DNA of 64,000 bases from Bradyrhizobium sp. WSM471 (GTDB lineage: Bacteria > Pseudomonadota > Alphaproteobacteria > Rhizobiales > Xanthobacteraceae), in assembly GCF_000244915.1 (NCBI RefSeq), contig NZ_CM001442.1:1612001-1676000 (forward strand), given 5' to 3'. Each line of letters opens with the position of its first letter. Position 1 is the stretch's first letter. The notes under the pieces were generated by a model. That model saw only the letters and a program-made list of their open reading frames with translations. It was not told where the DNA came from and did not search any database. The position numbers and the translations under genes were made by a program. Positions 37,686-47,349 of this stretch are shown here, one piece after another.

Positions 37686-38178
37686 CGCTCGACCCATTAT
37701 CGTTTCAACTGGCGTTAGTGGTGCCAATCTTCGTGCATGATGGCTAGACCCGTTTCACGCCCGAGTGCAATTGCAGAAAGCTCAGGACTGCAGCGGCCGT
37801 GTGGCTCGCTACAAAGCCATTTGTAACCCGGCCGGCCGGCCGCTGGACGGTTCTGGCTCATTTGCGCTCTTGTCGGAAGATGGAATGCACAGCCGACGCC
37901 TCGCAGGCCTTTGCGCCGACGAAAGCGGTGGCGCGTGACTGAGCGACCCAAGGCTTCGCGGTCATGGCTGTCCAACAGTCGGATGACCAGTTTCGGCTGC
38001 TCGAAGAAGGAATGCACGTCTTCTCTGAGAGATATTCCTGCTGCCGGGGTTGACGGCCTTGACCAGAACCAGAGGACGTCAATCTGGTACAGCAAGAATG
38101 CCGCAGACTGGCTCTATGGAAGGAACCAGTTCTGGCCTACATCGGTGTCATGAATGCTCCACAGCATAGGCGACCGAG
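37686..38178. other. intergenic stretch upstream of the rubredoxin gene
   Basis: A 126-codon minus-strand frame (37715-38095) has no recognisable family. No regulatory site could be identified. Confidence 0.35.
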
Positions 38179-38397
38179 ATGAGCAATGAAAGCGCTCACC
38201 TGCACTCTGAAACAGCGATCGGCGCACCGGTTTACAAGACCTGGATGTGCGCGCTCTGCGGGGTTGTTTACAGCGAGCGGGAGGGATGGCCGCACGAGGG
38301 CATTCCGCCGGGCACTCGCTGGGAAGACGTCCCCGACGAGTGGATCTGCCCCGATTGCGGCGCAGACAAGAGTGAATTCCAGATGACCGAGGTCTGA
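38179..38397 (+). CDS. rubredoxin
   Basis: This 72-residue protein has two CxxC pairs, [10 protein letters not shown] and [11 protein letters not shown], which hold one mononuclear iron, with the usual spacing and the [15 protein letters not shown] segment between them. An N-terminal extension of about 20 residues precedes the domain. Rubredoxins carry single electrons to oxidases and hydroxylases. It lies 63 bases upstream of a PaiB-like flavin-binding gene on the same strand, so the pair may form an electron-transfer unit. Confidence 0.9.
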   Translation: MSNESAHLHSETAIGAPVYKTWMCALCGVVYSEREGWPHEGIPPGTRWEDVPDEWICPDCGADKSEFQMTEV

Positions 38398-38460
38398 ACG
38401 AAATCCCGTTGATGCTGCGAGCAGCGTGCGCGGCATTCATCAATTGCCAGGGAGCTAGCA

Positions 38461-39104
38461 TGTACGTCCCCCCACATTTCGCCGAGTCGCGCCCCGAGGC
38501 GCTTCACGATCTCATCAACAAAAATCCTCTCGGTATCCTCTTTACCAACGGGAAGAGCGGGCTCGACGCAAATCACCTACCTTTCGAGTTGCATGCGAAG
38601 GAAGGGCAGCAGGGCGTGCTTCATTCACATGTGGCTCGCGCAAATCCCATTTGGCAGGATATCGCCACGGGGAGCGAGGTGCTGATCGTATTCCGCGCCG
38701 GGGATGCCTACATCGCGCCGAACTGGTATCCCAGCAAGGTCGAGTTCAAGAAGCAGGTGCCGTCCTGGAACTATATGGTGGCTCATGTGTACGGACGCGT
38801 GACGATCCGCGACGATGAGCGTTACGTTCGTGGCATGGTCGCGCGGCTGACGCGCATCCATGAGGCCAAGCAGGCCGATCCTTGGAAGATGACTGACAGC
38901 CCCAAGGACTACATCGACCTGATGCTGAAGATGATCGTCGGAATCGAGATCGAGATCACACGACTCGTTGGCAAGTCGAAGCTTAGTCAGAATAAAGAGG
39001 TCCGGGACATTCTCGGTGCAGGGAACGCGCTCAAGGCCCAGGGCAACGATGTGATCGGCGATGCAATGCTGGCCGCCGCTGTGGCCAAAGCGGAGGAGGC
39101 CTGA
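38461..39104 (+). CDS. PaiB-family FMN-binding protein (second copy)
   Basis: This 214-residue protein starts MYVPPHFAESRPEALHDLI. It contains VLHSHVARANPIWQD, APNWYPSKVEFKKQVPSWNY and KLSQNKEVRD, the same blocks seen in the copy at 20738-21364. ATG 38461 is preferred over the in-frame extension to 38409 because the family begins with MYxPxHF. Immediately upstream is rubredoxin, which could reduce or be reduced by the bound flavin; that link is inference. It is intact. Confidence 0.86.
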
Positions 39105-39385
39105 TTCATATCCGACGGAGCGACATGCTCGGAGAAATCGTGGCGCAACGACCTACTTGTGATCCTCGGGTATGGCGGGGCCAAACCCATCGGCGGCCCT
39201 GCCCAAGCATGGATAATGTCATTTGCCCTACGATCGTTTCCCGCTGGCGAAAGCTGTAGTTGGACTCAAAACTGGAGATCAGTGCGCGTTTTTCCCGGCG
39301 CGCTGCGGAGCACCCGAACCCAATGTTCAAGTTCGCGGCGAGCGCCGATTGCCTCGAAAGAGACCTGAGCGCGGCCATCCAGATA

Positions 39386-40918
39386 TTATCTGGCAGTTTC
39401 CATCCGCGGGCGCTTGGACAGCTTGGCCTTTCTGTTCGCGCGGACCGATGCCTCAAGGACACCTTTCAGGCGGACTGCGGCCGCCTGCAATTCCGCGACC
39501 GAAAAGCCGCCGAAGCCGAGCATTAGACCGAACCGAGCAGGAGCATTTTGGTACATGGGCGAGATCGGTCGCACAACCAGCCCGGCCTTGTGTGCTTGCT
39601 CGGCAAGCTTGACGTCGTCGAGGCCGACAGGAAGCCAAAGCACCAGGTGCATACCTTGGTCGCTTGGTTGGAGCGCTATCCAGGACGGCAGCTCCGTCTC
39701 GATGGCGGAGATCAGGGCCGCGCGCCGTTCTGCGTAAGCGCCCCGGATGCGCCGTATGTGAGCTTCGAAATAGCCCTCGCGCATATATTGCGCGAGCACA
39801 TATTGATCGGCTGTCGGAGAATGGCGGTCAATAAGAGCACGGGCGCCCGCGAACGCATCCACCAGCGGAAGGGGAACGATGGCGTATCCGATCCGCATGG
39901 AGGAAAACAGCACCTTGCTCATCGTGCCGAGGTAGACGACACGTGTAGGATCGAGTCCCTGCAGGGACGGAAATGGATGTCCCGCGTAGCGAAGTTCGCT
40001 GTCGTAATCGTCCTCGACAATCCAGGCATTGTTTTGACGGGCCCAGGACAGCAGAGCCGTGCGTCTCGCCATGCTCATCGGCATGCCGAGCGGATATTGA
40101 TGCGATGGCGTAACGAACGTGACCCGAGCCTTCGGGCATCGGACGAGGCCTTCGTGGACGTCGATGCCCTGCGCGTCGACGGGAATCCGAGAGGTCTGGA
40201 CGTTGAAGTTTCCGAGAACCGCGACAATACCGGGATAGGCGGGGTCTTCGGCCCATACTGCGTCTCCGTCCGCAAGAAGAACGGTTGCAGCCACAAAAAG
40301 ACCCTGCTGCGTACCTGCCGTGATCACAACCTGGCCGGGCTCGCATTTCACTCCACGGGCCTTACGAACGTAGTCAGTAATCGCGAGCCGCAAATCAAGC
40401 AATCCTTTCGGCTCGATGTATCCCGACGGGGCAGCCACGCGCAGCGCTCGGACGCGATTACCGAGACGGCGCCACTTGTCATCCGGAGCGACCGCGCCTG
40501 CCGGATGAGCGATTGCAAATGGCATCGTCCCTTGGGGCCGAAGAGTTTGCGCGACCTCTGCAAGACGGGCGACGTTCTCCCGCAACACAGGGCCGATCCG
40601 CGGCGGCTCAATGAATGCCTGCGCTGGACTCACGAGTTCGCTATTGCCGTTGACGTTGGCGACGATCGTGCCGCCTCTGGCGCGCGCCTCGAGGTAGCCT
40701 TCCGCATGTAGCTGACCAAACGCCTCGATGACCGTACCCCTCGCGAATTGGAGCGATGCAGCGAGGGCGCGACTGGACGGCAGCCGTTCGCCCGGCTTCA
40801 ACATCCCGTTTGATATCGCCTCGCGAAGTACCTGCGTGAGTTGTTGTCCGAGCCGGCCTGCGGTCTTCTCGAGAGAGCCCAGCGAGGGAATTGCGATGAT
40901 GTTTCGGCGCCTTGCCAT
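39386..40918 (-). CDS. MocR/GabR-type GntR regulator with an aminotransferase domain
   Basis: This 510-residue protein has an N-terminal GntR winged helix (about residues 20-90: LTQVLREAISNGMLKPGERL, LPSSRALAASLQFARGTVIE) fused to a class-I aminotransferase fold (VVITAGTQQGLFVAATVLLA, EDPAYPG, VEDDYDSELRYAG). Such regulators bind PLP and control amino-acid, GABA or vitamin B6 genes. It converges on the rubredoxin/PaiB pair and no target is apparent. It is intact and full length. The other MocR gene in the window, at 50380-50910, is a relic. Confidence 0.9.
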   Translation of the reverse strand: MARRRNIIAIPSLGSLEKTAGRLGQQLTQVLREAISNGMLKPGERLPSSRALAASLQFARGTVIEAFGQLHAEGYLEARARGGTIVANVNGNSELVSPAQAFIEPPRIGPVLRENVARLAEVAQTLRPQGTMPFAIAHPAGAVAPDDKWRRLGNRVRALRVAAPSGYIEPKGLLDLRLAITDYVRKARGVKCEPGQVVITAGTQQGLFVAATVLLADGDAVWAEDPAYPGIVAVLGNFNVQTSRIPVDAQGIDVHEGLVRCPKARVTFVTPSHQYPLGMPMSMARRTALLSWARQNNAWIVEDDYDSELRYAGHPFPSLQGLDPTRVVYLGTMSKVLFSSMRIGYAIVPLPLVDAFAGARALIDRHSPTADQYVLAQYMREGYFEAHIRRIRGAYAERRAALISAIETELPSWIALQPSDQGMHLVLWLPVGLDDVKLAEQAHKAGLVVRPISPMYQNAPARFGLMLGFGGFSVAELQAAAVRLKGVLEASVRANRKAKLSKRPRMETAR

Positions 40919-41159
40919 TGCCGTTCTGGTCTACCTGTCCGTTCGTACTTTGAAGTCCAGAATAGACCAACTGTGTGAGTCATTGAAAGAAATCGTCACA
41001 TACCGCTTTACCGCTCGGCTTTGACATCCCAGCCCCCGAGCAGCGATGGCCTTGCCGGTCAGCTACCATCTTCCCATGACGTAGGTAGGCCGGCCCGAGG
41101 GCCGTGGAAGATCGCCTCGTTGAATCAAGGGGCTGAGCATCTTCGTTGTTGAGAGGCTA

Positions 41160-41470
41160 TCCAGTTTCGAAGGCTATCGAAAGTGTGAAATCCATCGGCC
41201 GCGTAGCAGCGGACGTCCGGAAGTAAGGCCTGCATCAATTCGGCGAGCGCATGTCCCTGATCGAGATCCAGCACCCCTGCTGACCCCCAGCTCTGCCAGG
41301 GCCTCCAGGGTCGCCGACCAGTCGATGAGCCGCGCGACCTGGCAAGCGAGCTTCACTGTTGCATCGCTTGGACAGAAGATGCGCTCGCCGTCGCCTCCTG
41401 CGAGCAGAATCCGCGGGCTTGCGATCGGCTCGCGCCTGCTGGCGTCGAGCGCCTCTTGCAACGGTTTGCA
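41160..41470 (-). pseudogene. malonyltransferase (MdcH/FabD-like) C-terminal fragment
   Basis: The minus-strand frame reads LQEALDASRREPIASPRILL, then LACQVARLIDWSATLEALAE and LGVS, which resembles the C-terminal end of an acyl-carrier-protein malonyltransferase such as malonate decarboxylase MdcH. A frameshift near 41280 precedes the usual ALAELMQ segment. The N-terminal catalytic part is absent. Confidence 0.5.
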
Positions 41471-41726
41471 GGCGCGCGCGAGCCGTGAGGTGTGGGAAGT
41501 GATCTCAATGCGTGTCTATATGTTGAACGCGGCTGCGGCGCTCAGGCGCTACATCGATGATCAACTTGTAGAGATGGATCGGCGAGCATCAGCGATAGCT
41601 CGCTGCCAGACTAATGAAGAATGCATGATCTGAGGTTCTCCGCAGGCGCGGACGCCCCGGCGGCGAAGGTTGCTGTTCGGCGCCAAGCAGAGGTTTGCTG
41701 AACCAAGCTCCAGCCAGACCTGCAGT

Positions 41727-42623
41727 TCATCGCGAGGAGCGGGCGTGTTCGCCGTCGAGTTGCGCCAGCAGCCAGTCTGCAAACGCTCGTACGGCCGATC
41801 TTTGTCGGCTGCCGGGCGGATAGATGAGACGGTGACCGGCGTAACTGATATCGTTCGCACGTCCCGCCAATGGGGCAACCAATCGCCCATTGGCCAGTTC
41901 ACGCCCGGCCAGGAGGGTTGATTCCAACGCCACTCCCAATCCCTCCGCAGCGGTCGCAATCGCAAGAAAGCTCCGATCGAACCTCATGCTGTGGAGCGCG
42001 GGGGCTTCCAATCCGTTCGCGGCGAACCATTGATGCCACTGCACCTGCTTCACGTCTGAGCGGATGAGCGTCTGATCGAGCAGATCAGCGGCCTTCCTTA
42101 TCGATTTTGCGAGCGGGGGAGAGCAGAGCGGCGTGACCGTCTCCTCTGGTAGAGGAACAATCTCGACGCCTTCCGCGCGCGGCGGACCGTAGACGGTATC
42201 GATATCGAAATCATCGTTGCTGACGCGCGCATAATCCGTGCTTGCGGCCAATCGAACCTCGAGCTTCGGGTGCGCAGCAAGAAACTGTGCGAGCCGTGGT
42301 GCCAGCCATTGCGCAGCAAAGCTTGGGGCGGAGTGGACGCGCACCAGTTGCGGTCCACGCGCGGCGACTTCCTCAAGGCCGCGGCGGAGCTGATCGAACG
42401 CCGCCCCGGTGTGACGCATCAGATTTTCGCCGGCAGGCGTGAGCCGCACAGAGCGCGCACTGCGCTCGAACAGAACGGTCCGAAGCGTGGCCTCCAGCTT
42501 GCGGATCGCGTGACTGACGGCGCTCGGCGTCAGATGAAGCTCATTCGCCGCATCGCGAAACGATCCGGTCCGGGCTGCGGCTTCAAAGGCACGAATTGAG
42601 GATATCGGGATCTTCGAGAGCAT
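41727..42623 (-). CDS. LysR-type regulator (GcvA-like)
   Basis: This 298-residue protein has the LysR helix-turn-helix at its N-terminus (SSIRAFEAAARTGSFRDAAN through LTPSAVSHAIRKLEATL) and the effector-binding domain after about residue 90. It is divergent from the SDR/transketolase genes, with about 110 bases between the starts, the usual arrangement for a LysR regulator and its target operon. It probably senses a pathway intermediate. It is intact. Confidence 0.9.
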   Translation of the reverse strand: MLSKIPISSIRAFEAAARTGSFRDAANELHLTPSAVSHAIRKLEATLRTVLFERSARSVRLTPAGENLMRHTGAAFDQLRRGLEEVAARGPQLVRVHSAPSFAAQWLAPRLAQFLAAHPKLEVRLAASTDYARVSNDDFDIDTVYGPPRAEGVEIVPLPEETVTPLCSPPLAKSIRKAADLLDQTLIRSDVKQVQWHQWFAANGLEAPALHSMRFDRSFLAIATAAEGLGVALESTLLAGRELANGRLVAPLAGRANDISYAGHRLIYPPGSRQRSAVRAFADWLLAQLDGEHARSSR

Positions 42624-42733
42624 CCGATAAGTGAGCCAGACTCATCGATCCGTGACAACTGTGCGTTTGTACGGACGGCCTCCGCAGGTCATTCCTGAAT
42701 CCAGCAAGGAAGAACAATTTGCGGGAGCAATTG

Positions 42734-43482
42734 ATGCTGCTCAGCGGCAAGACGGCAATCATTTCGGGCGCGGCCTCGCCGCGGGGCTCGGGCTCGCAAC
42801 CGCCCGGCGATTCGCCGCCGAGGGCGCTCGGGTGGCCATTCTGGATATCGACGCCGGCGCCGCGGCGGACGCTGCGGCATCGCTTGGAAAGTCCCACATT
42901 GGATTGGCGTGCAACGTCGCCGACAAATCGTTCTGCGAACAGGCAGTCGCCCGCGTAATCGAAACCTTCGCACGCATCGATATCCTGATCAACAATGCCG
43001 GGATCACCCAGCCGGTCAAGTTCCTGGACATTTCGCCGGCCGATTGGGATCGAATTCAGGACGTCAATCTCAAGGGTATCCTGTTTCTGTCGCAGGCGGT
43101 GATCCCGCATATGCGTGCACGAAAGTCCGGGTCGATCGCATGCATGTCGTCCGTCTCAGCCCAGCGCGGCGGTGGCATTTTCGGCGGCCCAGACTACTCG
43201 GCTGCGAAAGCAGGGGTCCTTGGCCTCGCCAAGGCGATGGCGCGGGAGTTCGGCCCTGATGGGATTCGCGTCAACTGCGTCACGCCCGGCCTGATCGGCA
43301 CGGTTATTACGGCAGGCGAGCTGAACGATGAAATGAGAGCGAAAATTCTGGAAGGCATTCCGCTCAATCGCCTCGGCACGGCAGAAGACGTTGCCGGTAT
43401 CTACACCTTCCTAGCCTCCGATCTATCTGCCTACGTCACGGGTGCCGTGATCGACGTCAACAGCGGCATACTTATCCACTGA
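42734..43482 (+). pseudogene. short-chain dehydrogenase/reductase, single-base frameshift near 42785
   Basis: The N-terminus MLLSGKTAIISGAASPRG lies in one frame and the rest (GLATARRFAAEGARVAILDI onward) in another. The nucleotide-binding TGxxxGxG motif is restored only if one base is added about 42785. Downstream residues are good: NNAG in ILINNAGITQP, the catalytic Tyr-Lys in DYSAAKAG, and the C-terminal GAVIDVNSG. The frame-1 start at 42631 overlaps the LysR gene and lacks the motif, so it is not a real start. It is the first gene of a LysR-controlled operon with transketolase. The lesion could also be a sequencing error. Confidence 0.8.
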
Positions 43483-43506
43483 GCCAGCGAGATAAGGTCC
43501 AGATCG

Positions 43507-44358
43507 ATGGAAACGCCCACCAATACGCTTATCAACGCGCCCAAGCTGGCGGACCGCGCCTATAATATCCGCCGCAATGCGTTGCGCATGGGCGAAGTCC
43601 AGGGGCAGGGTTATATCGCGCAGGCGCTGGACATATCCGATGTTCTCGCCGTGGCCTACTTCCACGCCATGCGTTACCGGCCTGAAGATCCGTCATGGGA
43701 CTGCCGGGACCGCTTTCTGCTCTCCAACGGACATTATGCCATCGCACTCTACGCAGCTTTGATCGAAGCGGGAATTGTCCCGGAGGAAGAACTCGAAACC
43801 TATGGCAGCGACGAAAGGCGCCTGCCGATGTCGGGCATGGCCTCCTACACGCCCGGAATGGAAATGTCGGGCGGATCGCTCGGAATTGGGCTGAGCATTG
43901 CCGTCGGCATGAGCCTAGGACTCAAGCGCAAAAAATCCGAGGCACGGGTATACACGTTGTTTTCCGATGGCGAACTCGACGAAGGTTCCGTCTGGGAAGC
44001 GATCCAGTCGGCAGGCCACTACAAGCTCGACAATCTGATCGGCATCGTCGACGTCAACAATCAGCAGGCGGACGGTCCTTCCACACAAGTCATGACCTTC
44101 GAGCCGCTGGTCGAGAAGCTCAAGGGCTTCGGCTGGTTCGTGCAGCGTGTCGACGGCAACGATCTCGACGCCGTGGTTGCCGCGTTCGACACCGCCAAGT
44201 CCCATCCCGAGCCCAAGCCGCGGATGATCGTCGCCGACACGCTGATGGCGAAAGGAGTTCCGTTCTTGGAGCAGCGCGAGAAGAATCATTTCATCCGCGT
44301 CGAGCAGCACGAATGGCAGCTCGCGCTTGCGGCGCTGGAAGCGGGGAGGCAGGCATGA
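43507..44358 (+). CDS. transketolase, N-terminal (thiamine-diphosphate-binding) subunit
   Basis: This 283-residue protein starts METPTNTLINAPKLADRAYN. It contains LSNGHYAIALYAAL, GGSLGIGLSIAVGMSLG and the TPP-binding run DGELDEGSVWEAIQ through DVNNQQADG. Split transketolases use separate N- and C-terminal chains; here the C-terminal subunit follows with a 4-base overlap. It lies 25 bases after the SDR. Such pairs transfer two-carbon ketol units in sugar or sugar-acid catabolism, including plant sugars such as apiose, but the substrate is not evident. Confidence 0.9.
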   Translation: METPTNTLINAPKLADRAYNIRRNALRMGEVQGQGYIAQALDISDVLAVAYFHAMRYRPEDPSWDCRDRFLLSNGHYAIALYAALIEAGIVPEEELETYGSDERRLPMSGMASYTPGMEMSGGSLGIGLSIAVGMSLGLKRKKSEARVYTLFSDGELDEGSVWEAIQSAGHYKLDNLIGIVDVNNQQADGPSTQVMTFEPLVEKLKGFGWFVQRVDGNDLDAVVAAFDTAKSHPEPKPRMIVADTLMAKGVPFLEQREKNHFIRVEQHEWQLALAALEAGRQA

Positions 44359-45365
44359 GGACCATCAGATCAGCACCGCAGCCGGGCAAGCCGCGCCTGA
44401 CCACCTCCGCCATGATCGCATCGATCGCGACTGAAGGACAGAAGACGAAACCGGCGCCCTTTGGACATGCGCTCGTCGAGCTCGCCCGCAGCCGCCCTGA
44501 GGTGGTCGGCATGACGGCCGATTTCGGCAAATACACCGACCTGCACATCTTCGCGAAGGAATTTCCGGACCGCTATTATCAGATGGCTATGGCCGAGCAG
44601 TTGCTGTTCGGCGCGGCCTCCGGCCTTGCCGCCGAAGGCTTCATGCCATTCGCAACAACGTACGCGGCGTTCGCATCGCGGCGGGCTTACGACTTCATAC
44701 ACCAGACGATCGCGGAGGAAGACCGCAACGTGAAAATCGTCTGCGCGTTGCCGGGCCTGACTTCGGGCTACGGCCCGAGCCATCAGGCCGCCGAAGATCT
44801 CGCGTTGTTTCGCGCGATGCCGAACATGACGGTCATCGATCCCTGCGATGCTCACGAAATCGAGCAGCTGGTGCCCGCCATCGCGGCCCATCACGGGCCT
44901 ATCTACACCCGCCTGCTGCGCGGCCAGGTGCCGCTCGTGCTGGACGAATATGATTACAAATTCGGGCTCGGCAGGGCCGAGCTGATTCGTGACGGGAAGG
45001 ACGCCCTGGTCATCTCATCCGGCATCATGACTATGCGCGCGCTCGAGGCCGCGCAAACCTTGAAGGGCGACAGCATCGACACTGCGGTGCTGCATGTTCC
45101 AACCATCAAGCCGCTCGAGACTGGGACGATTTTGCGTGAAGCCGGCAAATCGGGCCGTCTTGTCGTCGTTGCCGAGAACCACACGACGATTGGCGGCCTT
45201 GGCGAGGCAATTGCCGCGGTTCTGATGCGTTCAGGCGTTCATCCGCGTTTCCGCCAGATCGCATTGCCGGACGAATTCCTTGACGCTGGCGCACTTCCGA
45301 CACTGCACGACCGTTACGGGATTTCCACCGCAGAGGTCGCAAGGCAGATCAAACAGTGGCTTTAG
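44355..45365 (+). CDS. transketolase, C-terminal subunit
   Basis: This 336-residue protein starts MRTIRSAPQPGKPRLTTSAM at 44355, overlapping the previous stop. It carries the pyrimidine-binding domain (TADFGKYTDLH, YYQMAMAEQLLFGAASGLAA, FATTYAAFASRRAYDFIHQT, SHQAAEDLALFR) and the C-terminal domain (VVAENHTTIGGLGEAIAAVL). The Glu of MAEQ is the catalytic TPP-activating residue. Together with the N-terminal subunit it makes one active site. It is intact. Confidence 0.92.
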   Translation: MRTIRSAPQPGKPRLTTSAMIASIATEGQKTKPAPFGHALVELARSRPEVVGMTADFGKYTDLHIFAKEFPDRYYQMAMAEQLLFGAASGLAAEGFMPFATTYAAFASRRAYDFIHQTIAEEDRNVKIVCALPGLTSGYGPSHQAAEDLALFRAMPNMTVIDPCDAHEIEQLVPAIAAHHGPIYTRLLRGQVPLVLDEYDYKFGLGRAELIRDGKDALVISSGIMTMRALEAAQTLKGDSIDTAVLHVPTIKPLETGTILREAGKSGRLVVVAENHTTIGGLGEAIAAVLMRSGVHPRFRQIALPDEFLDAGALPTLHDRYGISTAEVARQIKQWL

Positions 45366-45550
45366 TGCACCGGCGCTAAGCGCCAATCAAGGGAAGCCCA
45401 TTGAGGAGCTACTCCCGCCGTTTATTGCGGCGGCGAGCGATGGCTCTTGCCCAAATGCCGGCGATCGAGAGCCGGTGAAGAGCCCGGAAGGCTGCACGCC
45501 AGCGCAGCTTGCAGTCGGCAGCAACGTCAATGCAGGATCAGGAGGAAAAC

Positions 45551-45602
45551 ATGATTGTCTCGAAGCCCGGAATCATCAGCCGCCGTTCGCTCTTGAGGGC
45601 GG
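45551..45602 (+). pseudogene. TRAP-type substrate-binding protein, 5' end cut by the IS21 element
   Basis: An ATG with a strong ribosome-binding site (GGAGGAAAAC) opens MIVSKPGIISRRSLLRA, a twin-arginine-like signal start, and is cut after 52 bases by the IS21 element. The element carries GGGCGG at both sides. Removing it and one copy joins the frame into RRSLLRAATAV, which then continues at 48360. It would have been the fourth gene of the LysR-controlled operon. Confidence 0.7.
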
Positions 45603-45784
45603 TGCGGATTCCGATCGATGTCGCCCAGGATTCCGAGATGATCTCGCCCACCATTCCGATTTGAAGTCGCCCACCCGTTCCGAAATGATGTCGCCCACCA
45701 TTCCGGGATGATGTCGCCCGGGTGACGAGGCCTCTTCTGGCTCCCATAGGGTCAACTCTTTCGGCTTTGCGAAGGGGACCCTGG

Positions 45785-47338
45785 ATGCCGACGGAGAGGC
45801 TTGCGATGCGCCGTGTGCGCGATGTGATCAGAATGAAGGCGGCCGGGCTGCCGAGCCGCGAGATTGCGCGACGGGTGGGCGCGGCGCCCTCGACGGTGCG
45901 CCTGGCGCTCCGGCGGTTCGAGGCCGCGGGCTTGAGCTGGCCGTTGCCAGACGACGTCACCGACACGGTTCTGGAACTTCGCCTGTTCGCGAAGACCGGC
46001 AATGGCAACCGTCAGGGTCACCGCCGCATCGCCGAGCCCGACTGGGCGACCGTGCACCGCGAGCTCAAACGCAAGCACGTGACGCTGTCGATCCTGTGGG
46101 AGGAATATATCGCCACCGAGCCCGGCGGATACCGGTACTCGCGCTTCTGTGAGCTCTACCGCGCCTGGGAGGGCCGCCTGTCGGTGACGATGCGCCAGGC
46201 CCATGCGGCCGGCGACAAGTTGTTCGTCGACTATGCCGGCGATGGCGTGCCGGTGGTGGTCGACCGCCTGACCGGTGAGCGCAGAACGGCGCAGATCTTC
46301 GTCGCCGTGCTCGGCGCATCGAGCTTCACCTACGCGCAGGCGACGTGGACGCAGGGGCTCGCCGACTGGATCAGCGCCCATGTTGGCGCCTTCGCGGCGA
46401 TCGGCGGCATACCGGCGCTGGTGGTGCCCGACAACACCAAGGTCGCGGTCATTAAGGCGAGCCTGTACGACCCGCAGATCAATCGTACCTACGCGGAGAT
46501 GGCGGCGCATTACGGCACCGCCATCTTGCCGGCGCGGCCGCGCAAGCCGCGCGACAAGGCCAAGGTCGAGCAGGCCGTCCTCATCGTCGAGCGCTGGCTG
46601 CTCGGCCGCCTGCGCCATCGCACCTTCTACAGCCTGGCCGAGGTCAATGCGGCGATCGGCGAACTGCTCACGAGGCTGAATGAGGAACGGCCGATCCGGC
46701 GGCTCGGCGTGACACGCCGCCGGTTGCTCGAGGAGGTCGACCGGCCGGCGCTCAAGCCATTGCCGGCGTCCCCCTATGTCCTCGCCGAGTGGCGGATCCG
46801 CCGCGTCAGTCTCGATTACCACGTCGAGGTGGAGAAGCATTACTACAGCGTTCCGCATCGCTTCGCCCGCGCCGAGGTCGAGGTGCGGTTCACGGCCCGT
46901 ACCGTCGAGATCTTCCACAAGGGCGAGCGGATCGCCGCGCATCAGCGCATGAGCGGCAATCACAAACACACCACCGTGCCGGAGCACATGGCCTCCAGCC
47001 ATCGGCGCTACGCCGGCTGGACCATCGCGCGTATCCGCCAGGACGCCGCCGCGATCGGGCCGGCGACCAGCGCGTTGTGCGACCTCATTCTCGACGAGCG
47101 CTCGCACCCCGAGCAAGGCTTCCGCGCCTGCCTCGGCATCCTCAGGCTCGCCGCCTCCTATGGGCGCGAACGGCTGGACGCCGCGGCTGCGCGGGCAATC
47201 GACATCGGCGCGCGCACCTATGGTTCGGTCAAGTCGATCCTCGCCAACAATCTCGATCGGCGTTCTGCTCACCAGCGTTCCGCGGACGATGCGCCGATCC
47301 TGCATGCCAACATCCGCGGACCGCGCTACTACAATTAG
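45785..47338 (+). CDS. istA: IS21 transposase IstA
   Basis: This 517-residue transposase starts MPTERLAMRRVRDVIRMKAA. It has a helix-turn-helix (GLPSREIARRVGAAPSTVRL) and then a DDE core (LFVDYAGDGVPVVVD, VPDNTKVAVIK, PRKPRDKAKVEQAVL). Its C-terminal region is also IstA-like (HRRYAGWTIARIRQD). ATG 45785 is preferred over an upstream start at 45722 that lies in the terminal repeat zone. It is intact. Confidence 0.93.
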   Translation: MPTERLAMRRVRDVIRMKAAGLPSREIARRVGAAPSTVRLALRRFEAAGLSWPLPDDVTDTVLELRLFAKTGNGNRQGHRRIAEPDWATVHRELKRKHVTLSILWEEYIATEPGGYRYSRFCELYRAWEGRLSVTMRQAHAAGDKLFVDYAGDGVPVVVDRLTGERRTAQIFVAVLGASSFTYAQATWTQGLADWISAHVGAFAAIGGIPALVVPDNTKVAVIKASLYDPQINRTYAEMAAHYGTAILPARPRKPRDKAKVEQAVLIVERWLLGRLRHRTFYSLAEVNAAIGELLTRLNEERPIRRLGVTRRRLLEEVDRPALKPLPASPYVLAEWRIRRVSLDYHVEVEKHYYSVPHRFARAEVEVRFTARTVEIFHKGERIAAHQRMSGNHKHTTVPEHMASSHRRYAGWTIARIRQDAAAIGPATSALCDLILDERSHPEQGFRACLGILRLAASYGRERLDAAAARAIDIGARTYGSVKSILANNLDRRSAHQRSADDAPILHANIRGPRYYN

Positions 47339-47349
47339 GAGATCATCCC

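Noticed and set aside
45752..47305. 517-codon minus-strand frame
   Set aside because: It is the exact antisense of the IS21 istA gene and has no domain of its own.
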